Below, piece by piece: positions 8,301 through 16,182 of a stretch of DNA of 37,740 bases (within the stretch, counting starts at the first letter, position 1; each line of letters opens with the position of its first letter). Source of the stretch: Prevotella sp. (GTDB lineage Bacteria; Bacteroidota; Bacteroidia; Bacteroidales; Bacteroidaceae); NCBI GenBank assembly GCA_016281055.1, contig JAEEHW010000127.1, forward strand, positions 1 through 37,740, read 5' to 3'. The translations under genes were made by a program, and so were the position numbers. Under the pieces are notes generated by a model, which saw nothing but the letters and a program-made list of their open reading frames with translations, was not told the origin of the DNA and did not search any database.

Positions 8301-8983
8301 ATGTTTCCGCTTCCGGTATTGATGTTAACAACAGCCATTACACTGGTACTATCAACAATGGAGTTGTCTTCAAATACAGTATTTTTAATTAATATGTCTC
8401 CAGAAGCATCTTGCTGAATTACATTTCCACTCATACTCTCTGAAATTTCAGAGTCTGTTATTGATAATTTACCGTTGCTCTTAATAAGAAAACCTTTAGC
8501 ATTGTTTTTTACGACATTTACCTTGTCTAAAATCAATTCATTAGCTAAACTGTAAACAGCAGCGCCATAGCCGTTTGCATTGGTTAGGGTTAAGTTATGC
8601 AATTCGATTTTGTTTGCAGATTCTCCATATTCCATGTAGAATAATCTGCCTTCATTGTTTGCATCAAGGGTTACTTTGCCATTACCTGTTACGGTCAAGT
8701 CACCGGTTACATGGTATCCGTTTCCAACGTAAGTACCTTCATTGATGATAATCTCACCTGACCCGTTATTGACTAAAGCGAGTTCAATTGCTTTTCCGAC
8801 AGTTGCTACAGGAGCGTTTTCAGAACCTTCATTATCATCGCTACCAGTTGTAGCTACATAGATAGTTCCACAATATGGTGGAACGCCTTCGGTTGTTAAT
8901 GGATCGTAGGTGTCTTGCGCCCACGCACCCGTCACCGCTGTCATGAGCAGCGCAAGCAGAAATAGTAATTGTTTTCTTTTCAT
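5336..8983 (-). CDS. Secreted beta-helix adhesin-like protein, apparent archaeal-bacterial chimera
   Basis: A 1215-aa protein. Residues 1-22 are a bacterial signal peptide (MKRKQLLFLLALLM ... GAWA). Residues ~38-395 form a right-handed beta-helix opening with TIYVATTGSDDNEGSENAP and closing with QNCWWGTNEDPSS. An Ig-like (Big-type) segment at ~395-510 contains LPDGIPVTFKSTS twice. A second helix at ~520-970 starts at NFYEFFDEYGNLLDDV and has many N-x-I/V turns. This arrangement and wording match my knowledge of adhesin-like proteins of Methanobrevibacter. Residues ~975-1215 instead look like Prevotella secreted-protein tails (FTICLPF, MAVFGTG, YFDLNGRRIEKPVTKGIY). Composition shifts with the boundary: 20 of 60 G+C at 8101-8160 against 35 of 60 at 5521-5580. 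It is probably surface-exposed and adhesive (inferred). Confidence 0.85.
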   Translation of the reverse strand: MKRKQLLFLLALLMTAVTGAWAQDTYDPLTTEGVPPYCGTIYVATTGSDDNEGSENAPVATVGKAIELALVNNGSGEIIINEGTYVGNGYHVTGDLTVTGNGKVTLDANNEGRLFYMEYGESANKIELHNLTLTNANGYGAAVYSLANELILDKVNVVKNNAKGFLIKSNGKLSITDSEISESMSGNVIQQDASGDILIKNTVFEDNSIVDSTSVMAVVNINTGSGNMVVENSKFKNNTARQGVIKSNFNYNIEVKGTEFKNNTNTVAYGGAIFASGGILNITDCVFDSNKAYRSGGAIYVGYRVTATVDSCIFINNTANTAVDKYYGDAIYNGNKLTVTNSAFLGGYNNYMIYNDGEDNAVTAQNCWWGTNEDPSSMNGVGYYEDDDWNEYDCPQVDVSDWATMNATFTPASAQAGEEVTVTATFSNDNLPDGIPVTFKSTSQAGEEVTVTATFSNDNLPDGIPVTFKSTSGNLDAVVATVGAQASTTYTLDANDDAITATSGRAAVEMPIVQSSTNVVTQDNFYEFFDEYGNLLDDVENDTLIFQGEFADLASYITLDRPITITGDNAVLNDMGFIIAGDDVILDSLTLVANSDLGNLIDIASENVVISNMNITYVVSEAASVINVYPGANNVQILNNTIHFESTVDDYAADEVTTAICVNSGVSVFDDEDPIEGLVIDGNVITAVIPAFLADIYENEYYVIGLSAVNGVRINGAEDFKFTNNKLDVTTNRLSKTTPTLQALYVASSSGLIDGNDILMIDSVTPAAKDIYLYAVELINDEELTISNNNFNLSTTGGKDEAGAAYAITAIASEFDVTGNNITTVSKGPNLGIWFPSHMGAPCDAAIKNNVINVTGLASAAHNTGLVSGIEIQTGSIGISGNKICAYNIGEYAEDNNIYGISYAQDGVTPEVEINDNIVITDGRYAISFLDVDDAVITDNYIASADFKGDNAVEIKDGSGNTVKDNVRVVIKDDLQGYIAYLAEDGDNPNPDPLPDDAGLIGLTYSRALAAPGSAEGSGDTQIDDKPANLFTICLPFTPETGDAVKYYTLSSVSGETVNFDEVAEPVANTPYLMAVFGTGSFTVSCTELEVSSMTINSTTVDGYTFSGTFTGMTNADAQGNYVLQSRNRWGRVTAEKSTAFIPPFRAFIEGPADSACKLLSGSFDGSDDNVTGIKYIRTQNIDGTERYFDLNGRRIEKPVTKGIYIHNGKKEVLK
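7569..7742 (-). repeat. Perfect 87-bp tandem duplication in the adhesin gene
   Basis: 7569-7655 and 7656-7742 are identical over 87 bp (29 codons), duplicating the segment around AGEEVTVTATFSNDNLPDG in frame. Perfect identity implies a very recent duplication or a copy-number-variable tract. An Ig-like strand set is duplicated, so one copy may be structurally redundant. Confidence 0.95.
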
Positions 8984-9051
8984 AAGTGTAATTATTTGGA
9001 AAATGCTGATATTTGGTTACGCTATCTGTACAATTTTTCAGAATTCAGCCA

Positions 9052-9059
9052 CAAAGTTA
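9052..9059 (-). promoter_or_regulatory. Probable -7 element for the beta-helix adhesin gene
   Basis: CAAAGTTA on the plus strand reads TAACTTTG on the minus strand, fitting TAnnTTTG. It lies 69 nt upstream of the ATG at 8983. I find no clear TTTG at the expected -33 spacing, so the call is tentative. Confidence 0.5.
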
Positions 9060-9242
9060 CAAAGAATCTGCGAAACACTGCACATTCTTTCGCATATTAT
9101 TATATTTATTAACACTTCCGCCCCGTCCTTCGGCCCCCTTATATTAAAGAGACCAAGAGCGATTTCCTAATAGACAATAAGATTTAAAGAGATTGAAAAA
9201 CTGCTTTATATTAACGTGAATCCTAAAAAATACACCTTTTCC

Positions 9243-9273
9243 TTTGCAGTTTAGGGAAAAATGATTAACTTTG
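9243..9273 (+). promoter_or_regulatory. Promoter for the chromate transporter gene
   Basis: TTTG at 9243-9246, 19 nt spacer, TAACTTTG at 9266-9273: a good Bacteroidetes -33/-7 pair about 75 nt before the ATG at 9348. Apart from this and the divergent -7 element, 8984-9347 shows no gene. Confidence 0.75.
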
Positions 9274-9347
9274 TAGTCGTAAAACGAATGGAGCCCTGTA
9301 AACTAAACAAATAATTGGAGGGTATATAAAGAAGATTATCCAGCTGG

Positions 9348-9905
9348 ATGAAAAAGACTGAACTATTCACGACATTCTTCCGCATAGGCCTGTTCACCAT
9401 CGGCGGCGGTTATGCCATGATACCGCTGATAGAAACCGAGGTAGTGGAGAAGCACAAGTGGATAGACCGCAAACTGTTTCTCGACCTCATTGCCGTAGCA
9501 CAGACGTGTCCGGGGGTATTTGCCATAAACATAGCAATATTCATAGGCTATAGGTTGCAAGGCATACGTGGTGCCCTATGCACGGCTATGGGTACAGCCA
9601 TGCCGTCGTTGCTGATAATCCTTGCCATTGCGATGTTCTTCCAGAACTTCCAGCACATACCATGGGTAGCAGCCATGTTCGCTGGAATACGTCCGGCAGT
9701 AGTGGCATTGATGGCAGTACCTACATTCAACATGGCACGCAAAGCCCAGTTGACATGGTTCACAGTATGGATTCCAATCGTTTCCGCCCTGCTGATATGG
9801 CTTTTCGGCGTGAACCCGATATACATCATCCTCGCTGCCGGAGTAGGAGGATATCTGTTTTACATACTGTTTGAAAAAAGAAAACAGGAAAAAGACAACG
9901 AATGA
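9348..9905 (+). CDS. Chromate transporter (CHR family, short form)
   Basis: A 185-aa inner-membrane protein of the CHR ion transporter family, single-domain form. The family signature FFRIGLFTIGGGYAMIPLIE (residues ~10-29) and the second conserved block AQTCPGVFAINIAIFIGYRL (~50-69) are present, with further hydrophobic segments at ~80-100, ~108-125 and ~137-173 and a charged end (EKRKQEKDNE). Short CHR proteins usually occur as two adjacent genes of opposite topology; only one is seen here. The actual substrate (chromate, sulfate or another anion) cannot be told from sequence. It precedes the capsule locus, but a gap of 113 nt with hairpins separates them. Confidence 0.88.
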   Translation: MKKTELFTTFFRIGLFTIGGGYAMIPLIETEVVEKHKWIDRKLFLDLIAVAQTCPGVFAINIAIFIGYRLQGIRGALCTAMGTAMPSLLIILAIAMFFQNFQHIPWVAAMFAGIRPAVVALMAVPTFNMARKAQLTWFTVWIPIVSALLIWLFGVNPIYIILAAGVGGYLFYILFEKRKQEKDNE

Positions 9906-9955
9906 AAGCGCATTTTTCACAAGTGCGCATACATAATATATATAACTATCATATA

Positions 9956-9980
9956 CTCAAAGAAATATCCTCTCTTTGAG
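9956..9980 (+). other. Inverted repeat upstream of the capsule locus
   Basis: CTCAAAGA (9956-9963) and TCTTTGAG (9973-9980) form an 8-bp dyad with a 9-nt spacer, 39 nt before the first capsule gene. A weaker GCGCA/TGCGC hairpin lies at ~9908-9928. No T run follows the 8-bp dyad, so it is better read as an operator or leader RNA structure than as a terminator. No clear promoter was recognised in this gap. Confidence 0.4.
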
Positions 9981-10018
9981 GAAAATATTCATTATATACG
10001 AACAAGAACAGACTGACA

Positions 10019-10825
10019 ATGGATAAAGTTTCAAAAGGAGCTGCGAGAGTGGCAACACTGCTGTTATTCGCCCTCGTAGCCAGTTATTTCGTGTCATGCA
10101 CGCCTAAGGACGTAGCGTATTTTCAAGACAAAAAACCCGGTACGACGGCATTGATGGACACCATGTTCAACATTACCTCCATACCGTTCAAGATGCGTCC
10201 CGGTGACCGAATAAGCATATCGGTGAGATCAAGAAACAATACTCTTTCAAATCAGTTCAACCTATACGGTACAGGCAGTTCTACTGGTGGCGGTGGAAAT
10301 TACCTGATTGATGACAACGGCGACATTGATTTTCCCGTTCTCGGCAAAATGCATGTGGCCGGTATGAACCGTCAGGAGCTTACCGACAGCCTTACGCAGT
10401 TCCTGCGTGAATCACGCCTCGTTGACGATGCCATCGTCAGGGTAGAATACACCGGCCTGTACATTACATTGTTAGGCCAAAACGGCGGCAGGCGCGTAAA
10501 CATTGACAAAGACAAGCTGACATTCTTCGAATTTATGGCTATGATCGGCGACATCAACATGAATGCGATCCGTACAAACATTCTGGTAATACGCGAGGAG
10601 GACGGCGTGATAAGTCAGTACGAATTGGATGTGACAAAGATGAAGAACGTGTATGAGTCGCCAGCATACTACTTGCACCAAAACGATATAGTTTACATAG
10701 AGCCAAACAACAAGACCAAGCGCTCTACTACGAATCTGGGCAACATGTTCCACACATGGGGATTCTGGACCAGTATCACCGGTGTAGGTGGATTGTCACT
10801 TTGGTCATTAATCAAGAGTTTCTAA
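10019..10825 (+). CDS. Polysaccharide export lipoprotein (Wza-like)
   Basis: A 268-aa outer-membrane export protein of the Poly_export/SLBB type. The N-terminus is a lipoprotein signal peptide (LLLFALVASYFVSC, lipidated Cys27). The Poly_export domain follows (FKMRPGDRISISVRSRN, then DIDFPVLGKMHVAGMNRQEL), then an SLBB-like part (YITLLGQNGGRRVNIDKDK ... LTFFEFMAMIGDINMNAIR). A short hydrophobic C-terminal segment (SITGVGGLSLWSLI) may be the outer-membrane helix. It would form the exit channel for the capsule chain, working with the kinase encoded 7 nt downstream. It is shorter than E. coli Wza (~380 aa), as is usual in Bacteroidetes. Confidence 0.9.
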   Translation: MDKVSKGAARVATLLLFALVASYFVSCTPKDVAYFQDKKPGTTALMDTMFNITSIPFKMRPGDRISISVRSRNNTLSNQFNLYGTGSSTGGGGNYLIDDNGDIDFPVLGKMHVAGMNRQELTDSLTQFLRESRLVDDAIVRVEYTGLYITLLGQNGGRRVNIDKDKLTFFEFMAMIGDINMNAIRTNILVIREEDGVISQYELDVTKMKNVYESPAYYLHQNDIVYIEPNNKTKRSTTNLGNMFHTWGFWTSITGVGGLSLWSLIKSF

Positions 10826-10832
10826 ATTTCCA

Positions 10833-13373
10833 ATGGCAACACAGAATAAAATCAAGCAAAGCAGGCTAAAGAAAAGCCAGCAGGAAGAAAGCAGTTCGTT
10901 CCTAAACATAATGGACATAGTCGGACTGTGTATCAGCAACTGGTTTTGGTTCGTAATATGCCTTGCCGTAACATGGAGTGCCGCACTGATATATCTGCGC
11001 ATGACGCCACCCGTGTTTACGCGCAGCACTTCAATAGCAGTAAAGGAGGATGCCAACAACCAGGCTCTGAATGATATCTTCTCACGTACACGATATGGCA
11101 GACGCAACTCAAGCACGACGCTGTACAATGAGATGATAACACTGAAGAAGCCCGGACTGATGTCCAAGGTCGTTGACAGACTGAATCTCGAATATGAGTA
11201 TCAAATTCGTGGAAAACTGCGTAACACCACATTGTATGGCACCAGTCTGCCTGTGATTGTTGATGACAAATACAACGCTGACGGATATGGACTATTCACG
11301 CTTGATGTACGCGATGCCAACACAGTAAAAATCACATGCAAGAATGGCGACACGAACAAAGTGTACAAGGTTGCATACGGAAAGCCTGTGAATACTGTCA
11401 TAGGCATGATGGCCATTAACAAAACACCTGCATTTTCTGCACGAACAAACGACATCATCACCGTAACGAAACGACCTAAGAGTGACGCCGCCGCCATCTT
11501 CCTCGGCAAACTGAGCGTTTACAACTCCGTGGAAGAGTCGTCGGTAATTGACATATCCATGACAGATGTCAACATAGAGCGTGCTGACGACATTCTTAAC
11601 ACACTCATTGCTGTATATAACGAACAATGGATAGAGAACCGCAACGAAGTTATCGTCGCCACAAACAAATTCATCAACGAACGATTGACTGCCATAGAGC
11701 AGGAATTAGGTGATGTGGAAAGCGAACTCAGCGATTACCAGATTTCTAACCATACGTTAAACTCGTCATCTGAAGGCGCACGTTATATGGGACGTGCATT
11801 GGAATACGAGAATCAGGGAGAACAATATGAAAACGAGTTGGCAATGGTAAAATATTACCGTGGCTACGTTTCAGCTATAAAAGACCGTAACCAACCGTTA
11901 GCATTGCCTACCGGCATCAACAGCGGAACACTGTCTGGACAGGTAGGGCAGTATAATTCACTGGTAATGCAACGCACCAACATTATCTCTGCTTCAACGG
12001 AAGCAAATCCTTTGATTACAGACATAGACAGGCAGCTCGGAGTATTGCAGCGTTCCATTCTCGTAACTATAGATAATCATGTGGCAACGATCAACACACA
12101 ATTAAAGATGCTGCATATCAACGATGAGAAGAACAATGCAAAGATTGCAGCCACGCCAAGCAAGCAGAAACAATATGTGGACATAGAACGTCGCCGCAAG
12201 ATAAAGGAACAGTTGTATACCTTCCTTCTGCAAACACGCGAACAGAACCAGATGAATCAGGCATTCGCAGCCTACAACACTCGCGTACTGCAACCTGCCG
12301 GCGGTTCTAACCGTCAATCTTTCCCTGACAACAACAAAATCAAGTTGATAGCCCTGGGATTGGGACTGGGATTACCACTCGCATTCATTATCCTCCGCGA
12401 ATGGTTGAATTCTAAGGTGCGCGGTCGCCGAGATGTAGAGAAATTGTCTGTACCATTCGTTGGTGAACTGCCACAGATAGAATTCCCTGATGAAACCACA
12501 GAGGGTGTAATAAAAGAATTCCTGGCAGATACTGCATACAAATGGGAGAAATTCAAAGGCAAGTTGACAGGCAAACATGTTCACCACCGAAGGAAAGACA
12601 AACTGCACAAAGGTGAACGTGTAGTGGTAAAACACGGATCGCGAAATGTCATCAACGAAGCTTTCCGCGTGCTACGTACCAATGTTGAGTTTATAATTGG
12701 TCAGGACAAGGAAAAGAACGTCATCATGACCACGTCGGCAAACCCTGGCTCTGGTAAGACATTCATCTCATATAACCTTGCCCTGTGTATGTCGCTGAAG
12801 AAGAAAAAGACCCTTGCCATTGACCTTGACCTGCGCCGCCGTAACCTTTCTGTATTCGTTGACAGGCCAGAAGTCGGATTGTCAGACTATATCAATGGCA
12901 CGGTAAACGACTGGCATGACCTGTTAGTACAATCCAAAGAAAGCGAATACATGTATGTGTTGCCAGTAGGTACACTTCCACCTAACCCTGCGGAAATATT
13001 GGCTTATGACAAGTTTGCCAAGTTGGTTAGTGAGGTGCGCAAGGAGTTTGACTATGTATTCTTTGACTGCCCACCTGTTGAGATTGTGGCAGACACAAGC
13101 ATCATAGCAAAATATGCAGACATCACATTGTTTGTCATTCGTGTGGGACTGATGGAACTTGAGTTCCTTAATGTCATAGAGGAATACTACGAAGAACAGA
13201 AGTATAACAACATAGGCATTATCCTCAACGGCACTCTGACAGCAAACTCTCGCTATGGTTACCGTCGTTATGGTTACCGCTATGGTTACGGCTATGGTTA
13301 CGGCTACGGCGGCTATGGCTATTATGGTTCGGGATATTCCACTGGCTATGGAGAAGGATATTCGTCGAAGTAA
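10833..13373 (+). CDS. Wzz-tyrosine kinase fusion, polysaccharide co-polymerase (Wzc-like)
   Basis: An 846-aa inner-membrane protein that sets chain length and couples polymerisation to export. Residues ~35-53 are the first membrane helix, followed by a large periplasmic Wzz domain with coiled-coil (~240-470) and a GNVR-like stretch before the second helix (LIALGLGLGLPLAFIIL, ~505-521). The C-terminal part is a bacterial tyrosine kinase: Walker A NPGSGKT (637-643), A' segment LAIDLDLRRRN (~660-670), Walker B VFFDCPP (~742). The last ~40 residues are a YG-rich tail with 15 tyrosines, the autophosphorylation cluster. The phosphatase is encoded 52 nt downstream, and between them is a hairpin (TTCACGC 13376-13382 with GCGTGAA 13414-13420). 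Confidence 0.92.
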   Translation: MATQNKIKQSRLKKSQQEESSSFLNIMDIVGLCISNWFWFVICLAVTWSAALIYLRMTPPVFTRSTSIAVKEDANNQALNDIFSRTRYGRRNSSTTLYNEMITLKKPGLMSKVVDRLNLEYEYQIRGKLRNTTLYGTSLPVIVDDKYNADGYGLFTLDVRDANTVKITCKNGDTNKVYKVAYGKPVNTVIGMMAINKTPAFSARTNDIITVTKRPKSDAAAIFLGKLSVYNSVEESSVIDISMTDVNIERADDILNTLIAVYNEQWIENRNEVIVATNKFINERLTAIEQELGDVESELSDYQISNHTLNSSSEGARYMGRALEYENQGEQYENELAMVKYYRGYVSAIKDRNQPLALPTGINSGTLSGQVGQYNSLVMQRTNIISASTEANPLITDIDRQLGVLQRSILVTIDNHVATINTQLKMLHINDEKNNAKIAATPSKQKQYVDIERRRKIKEQLYTFLLQTREQNQMNQAFAAYNTRVLQPAGGSNRQSFPDNNKIKLIALGLGLGLPLAFIILREWLNSKVRGRRDVEKLSVPFVGELPQIEFPDETTEGVIKEFLADTAYKWEKFKGKLTGKHVHHRRKDKLHKGERVVVKHGSRNVINEAFRVLRTNVEFIIGQDKEKNVIMTTSANPGSGKTFISYNLALCMSLKKKKTLAIDLDLRRRNLSVFVDRPEVGLSDYINGTVNDWHDLLVQSKESEYMYVLPVGTLPPNPAEILAYDKFAKLVSEVRKEFDYVFFDCPPVEIVADTSIIAKYADITLFVIRVGLMELEFLNVIEEYYEEQKYNNIGIILNGTLTANSRYGYRRYGYRYGYGYGYGYGGYGYYGSGYSTGYGEGYSSK

Positions 13374-13425
13374 AGTTCACGCAGACATTACAATCTGTGT
13401 GCATATAAAATCAGCGTGAAACATA

Positions 13426-14169
13426 ATGTGGCCATTTAATAAGAAATTTAGTCTGCTTGATAGTGGAGTATTCAATGGTTGGACTGACCGTCACTCCCAC
13501 ATATTACCAGGAGTTGACGATGGAATACGCACCATGGATGATGCTTTGGCCGTATTAGAATACTATGAGAAGCTTGGAGTGAAAGAGGTGTGGCTGACAC
13601 CACATATCATGGAGGATGTTCCAAACGAACCTGCAGAACTCAAAGAACGTTTTGAAGAATTACTGCATGAATACAACAAAAGGAGAGAAGATAATTCTGA
13701 AATATGCACTACAGATTCAGAATTAAAACTCCATCTTGCCGCAGAAAATATGATAGATTCTTTATTTGTCAAAAGACTGGAGGCAGGATATCTTCTGACA
13801 TACGGTAACAAAAGGGATGAATTGCTGGTTGAAACATCTTATGCACAGGCTCCCTTCCGTTTCAAACTAATCCTACAGGAAATACGAAAGGCTGGACTGA
13901 CTCCTGTCCTCGCACATCCAGAGCGTTACCGCTACATGGATTATGACGATTACGACACACTGCATGAGCAAGGGGTGAGATTCCAAATGAACATCACATC
14001 TCTGACTGGTGCATACGGTCCGGAGCCAAAAGAACGTGCCGAATATCTATTAGAAGAAGGATATTACACATACCAAGGCAGCGACCTACACTCACTGTCA
14101 GCTTTCAAGCGAACAATACAAGACAAAAAGGTAAGAAAGCGAACACATCACATTCTGCAACAAAGGTAA
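13426..14169 (+). CDS. PHP-type tyrosine-protein phosphatase (CpsB/CapC family)
   Basis: A 247-aa cytosolic metal-dependent phosphatase that would reverse phosphorylation of the Tyr-rich kinase tail. PHP metal-binding motifs are all visible: HSHILPGVDDG (residues ~24-34), TPHIMED (~60-66), LAAENMID (~103-110), VLAHPERYRYMDYDD (~161-175) and YQGSDLHS (~216-223). Length is normal for the family (~245-255). The kinase-phosphatase pair defines the regulatory core of the capsule locus. The next gene starts 5 nt later. Confidence 0.92.
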   Translation: MWPFNKKFSLLDSGVFNGWTDRHSHILPGVDDGIRTMDDALAVLEYYEKLGVKEVWLTPHIMEDVPNEPAELKERFEELLHEYNKRREDNSEICTTDSELKLHLAAENMIDSLFVKRLEAGYLLTYGNKRDELLVETSYAQAPFRFKLILQEIRKAGLTPVLAHPERYRYMDYDDYDTLHEQGVRFQMNITSLTGAYGPEPKERAEYLLEEGYYTYQGSDLHSLSAFKRTIQDKKVRKRTHHILQQR

Positions 14170-14174
14170 AGGCA

Positions 14175-15143
14175 ATGATGCCGCGAGTATCCATCATAAT
14201 TCCCGTCTATAACGTAGAACCATACATTGAAGAGTGTCTGCAGTCTGTAGCCTACCAAACTGTATCGTCACAAATAGAATGTATAATAGTTGATGACAAG
14301 GGGACAGATGCGAGTATCACCATTGCTGAAGAATTTGTAAATTCTTACAAAGGCCCTATTCCGTTTCGTATAATATACCGAGAGTTGAACGGCGGTCTCT
14401 CTGCCGCACGCAACAGTGGCATACGCGAAGCGAAAGGAGAATATATTTATTTTCTTGACAGTGATGACTATATCATACCTACATGCATAGAAACACTGCT
14501 GACAATGGCAGACAAGCATGCAGGTGTGGATTTACTGCCAGCACTATACATCAGGGAATCAAATGACATGCAGCAATTTGGCAGCAAGTCATTTCCTGAG
14601 TTTTCAAGTAATCACAATGAGATAAAACGTGCACTGCTTGATTACGACCGCATCCCTGTCACTGCTGCAAACCGTCTGATACGCCGTTCCCTAATAATTG
14701 ACAACGACTTATGGTTCAAGGAGGGGATAATACACGAAGACAACTATTGGACTTTTTTTCTTGCAAAGCACGTTAAACGTATGGCTTTTTGCACAGAGAA
14801 GATATATTATTATCGCGAAACACAGGGATCTATTACAAAGGCAGTAAACAAAGAAAAAGAAATAAAAGCATACACGACGATAGTCAGCGATTTCATTGAG
14901 AATATAGACAATATTGAAATTGGAACACAGAAAAGAATTATCCTTCTACATCTACTGATAGTAAAAGCGAATAACTTCTATAAATCTCAAAGTGATTTCG
15001 ACAATTTATTGCAACGTTTCAAATCAGTAAACGACATCTGGGAAAAAACACTGCTGCAAATCCTTTTCTTTGTACCATTCAACGGTTTTCTATACAAGAA
15101 GACTGTCAATCTACTGCAAAGAATATACTCAAAACAAATATAA
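14175..15143 (+). CDS. Family 2 glycosyltransferase
   Basis: A 322-aa GT-A fold transferase expected to add one sugar to the lipid-linked repeat unit on the cytosolic membrane face. Motifs: VSIIIPVYNVEPYIEECLQS (residues ~4-23), CIIVDDKGTDAS (~36-47), GGLSAARNSGI (~73-83) and the metal-binding FLDSDDYI (~92-99). An EDNYW motif at ~192-196 fits the usual catalytic-base ED. ATG codons at 14175 and 14178 are both possible. Donor and acceptor cannot be assigned. Confidence 0.9.
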   Translation: MMPRVSIIIPVYNVEPYIEECLQSVAYQTVSSQIECIIVDDKGTDASITIAEEFVNSYKGPIPFRIIYRELNGGLSAARNSGIREAKGEYIYFLDSDDYIIPTCIETLLTMADKHAGVDLLPALYIRESNDMQQFGSKSFPEFSSNHNEIKRALLDYDRIPVTAANRLIRRSLIIDNDLWFKEGIIHEDNYWTFFLAKHVKRMAFCTEKIYYYRETQGSITKAVNKEKEIKAYTTIVSDFIENIDNIEIGTQKRIILLHLLIVKANNFYKSQSDFDNLLQRFKSVNDIWEKTLLQILFFVPFNGFLYKKTVNLLQRIYSKQI

Positions 15144-15147
15144 GCAG

Positions 15148-16182
15148 ATGAAGATTCTTTTTATCACACCCTCATATTACAATCTTCAGACTTATATTGA
15201 AAAAGAGCTTGAGAAACAAGGACATTCCGTAGATGTCATACCAGACAACACAATAGACCATGACAATGGCTACAAGGGAAAATCCACAATAAAGAAAGTC
15301 ATCGACAACATTTTCTATAACCAGGAGAAAATCAAGGAAGAATACTGGAAAAAAACAATAAGTCATTATAAACTGAAACTAGAAGACTATGATATCCTGT
15401 TGTGCATCAACGGATGTAGTCTGGGTAAATATTTCTTTGACTTATTAACGGAAAAGAACAAGAAAACAAAAAAGATTCTATATCTTTGGGATACACTAAA
15501 CTTCTTTGACTACAAACGAAATTTCAAATTCTTTGACCGTATATACACCTTTGATTTCAATGACAGCATAAAAAACAAAGTTGTTTTTCTTCCATTCTAC
15601 TGGATAAAAGGAGCGACAAACGAGCAAACACAATATAGAGTTTCACTAATAGGGTCATGTCATGACGGAAGATTATGGATTGCAGACCGTATTGCCCGAC
15701 AGTTTGATGAGATGGGACTGTCATATTATTTCAAAATTGTATGTAATGGTAAAAGCAGGATGACACCTGCATTATTAAGGAAAAAACTAATTTCGCACAT
15801 ACAAGGCAACAATGCCATATTACTCGACATAAAAGCATTGACGGGCAAAATCAAGCATCCTTTTCTGACACCAGAACCAATATCTATAGAGGATACAAAC
15901 AGAATAATTTCTATGTCTGACTGCATACTCGACACGGATATGGAGTGTCAATCAGGGCCTACACCAAGACTGATATGGGCACTTGCACAAGGTAAAAAAA
16001 TAATTACCACAAACAAACATATCACCGATATGCCTTTCTATAATGAAAAAAACATCTGCATCATAGACAGGAAGAATCCAGTGATTGATTATAATTTTAT
16101 CACATCCAAGCCTAATGACATGTCTTCTTATATGGAGAAATACAGAATAGACAACTGGGTAAAAAAACTCATTGAAGGATGA
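15148..16182 (+). CDS. Glycosyltransferase-like protein, CgeB/GT-B type
   Basis: A 344-aa protein starting MKILFITPSYYN; I chose the ATG at 15148, 4 nt after the previous stop, because the upstream frame extension overlaps the preceding gene. It has a Rossmann-like N-terminus, a middle LYLWDTLNFFDY and RIYTFDFND, and a C-terminal GPTPRLIWALAQGKKI followed by TTNKHITDMPFY, which resembles the nucleotide-sugar-binding half of GT-B enzymes of CgeB type. No classical DXD is needed in this fold. The stop overlaps the next start (ATGA). The specific reaction is unknown. Confidence 0.7.
   Translation: MKILFITPSYYNLQTYIEKELEKQGHSVDVIPDNTIDHDNGYKGKSTIKKVIDNIFYNQEKIKEEYWKKTISHYKLKLEDYDILLCINGCSLGKYFFDLLTEKNKKTKKILYLWDTLNFFDYKRNFKFFDRIYTFDFNDSIKNKVVFLPFYWIKGATNEQTQYRVSLIGSCHDGRLWIADRIARQFDEMGLSYYFKIVCNGKSRMTPALLRKKLISHIQGNNAILLDIKALTGKIKHPFLTPEPISIEDTNRIISMSDCILDTDMECQSGPTPRLIWALAQGKKIITTNKHITDMPFYNEKNICIIDRKNPVIDYNFITSKPNDMSSYMEKYRIDNWVKKLIEG

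Noticed and set aside
5336..8983. Assembly chimera of archaeal and bacterial contigs
   Set aside because: The frame is continuous across both transitions, and the bacterial signal peptide and tail are joined in frame with a coupled downstream gene; accidental joining would rarely preserve all of these. Read-level checking would still be useful.
9908..9928. Terminator between the chromate transporter and capsule locus
   Set aside because: GCGCA/TGCGC stem is only 5 bp with an 11-nt loop and no T run, so it is not listed as a terminator.
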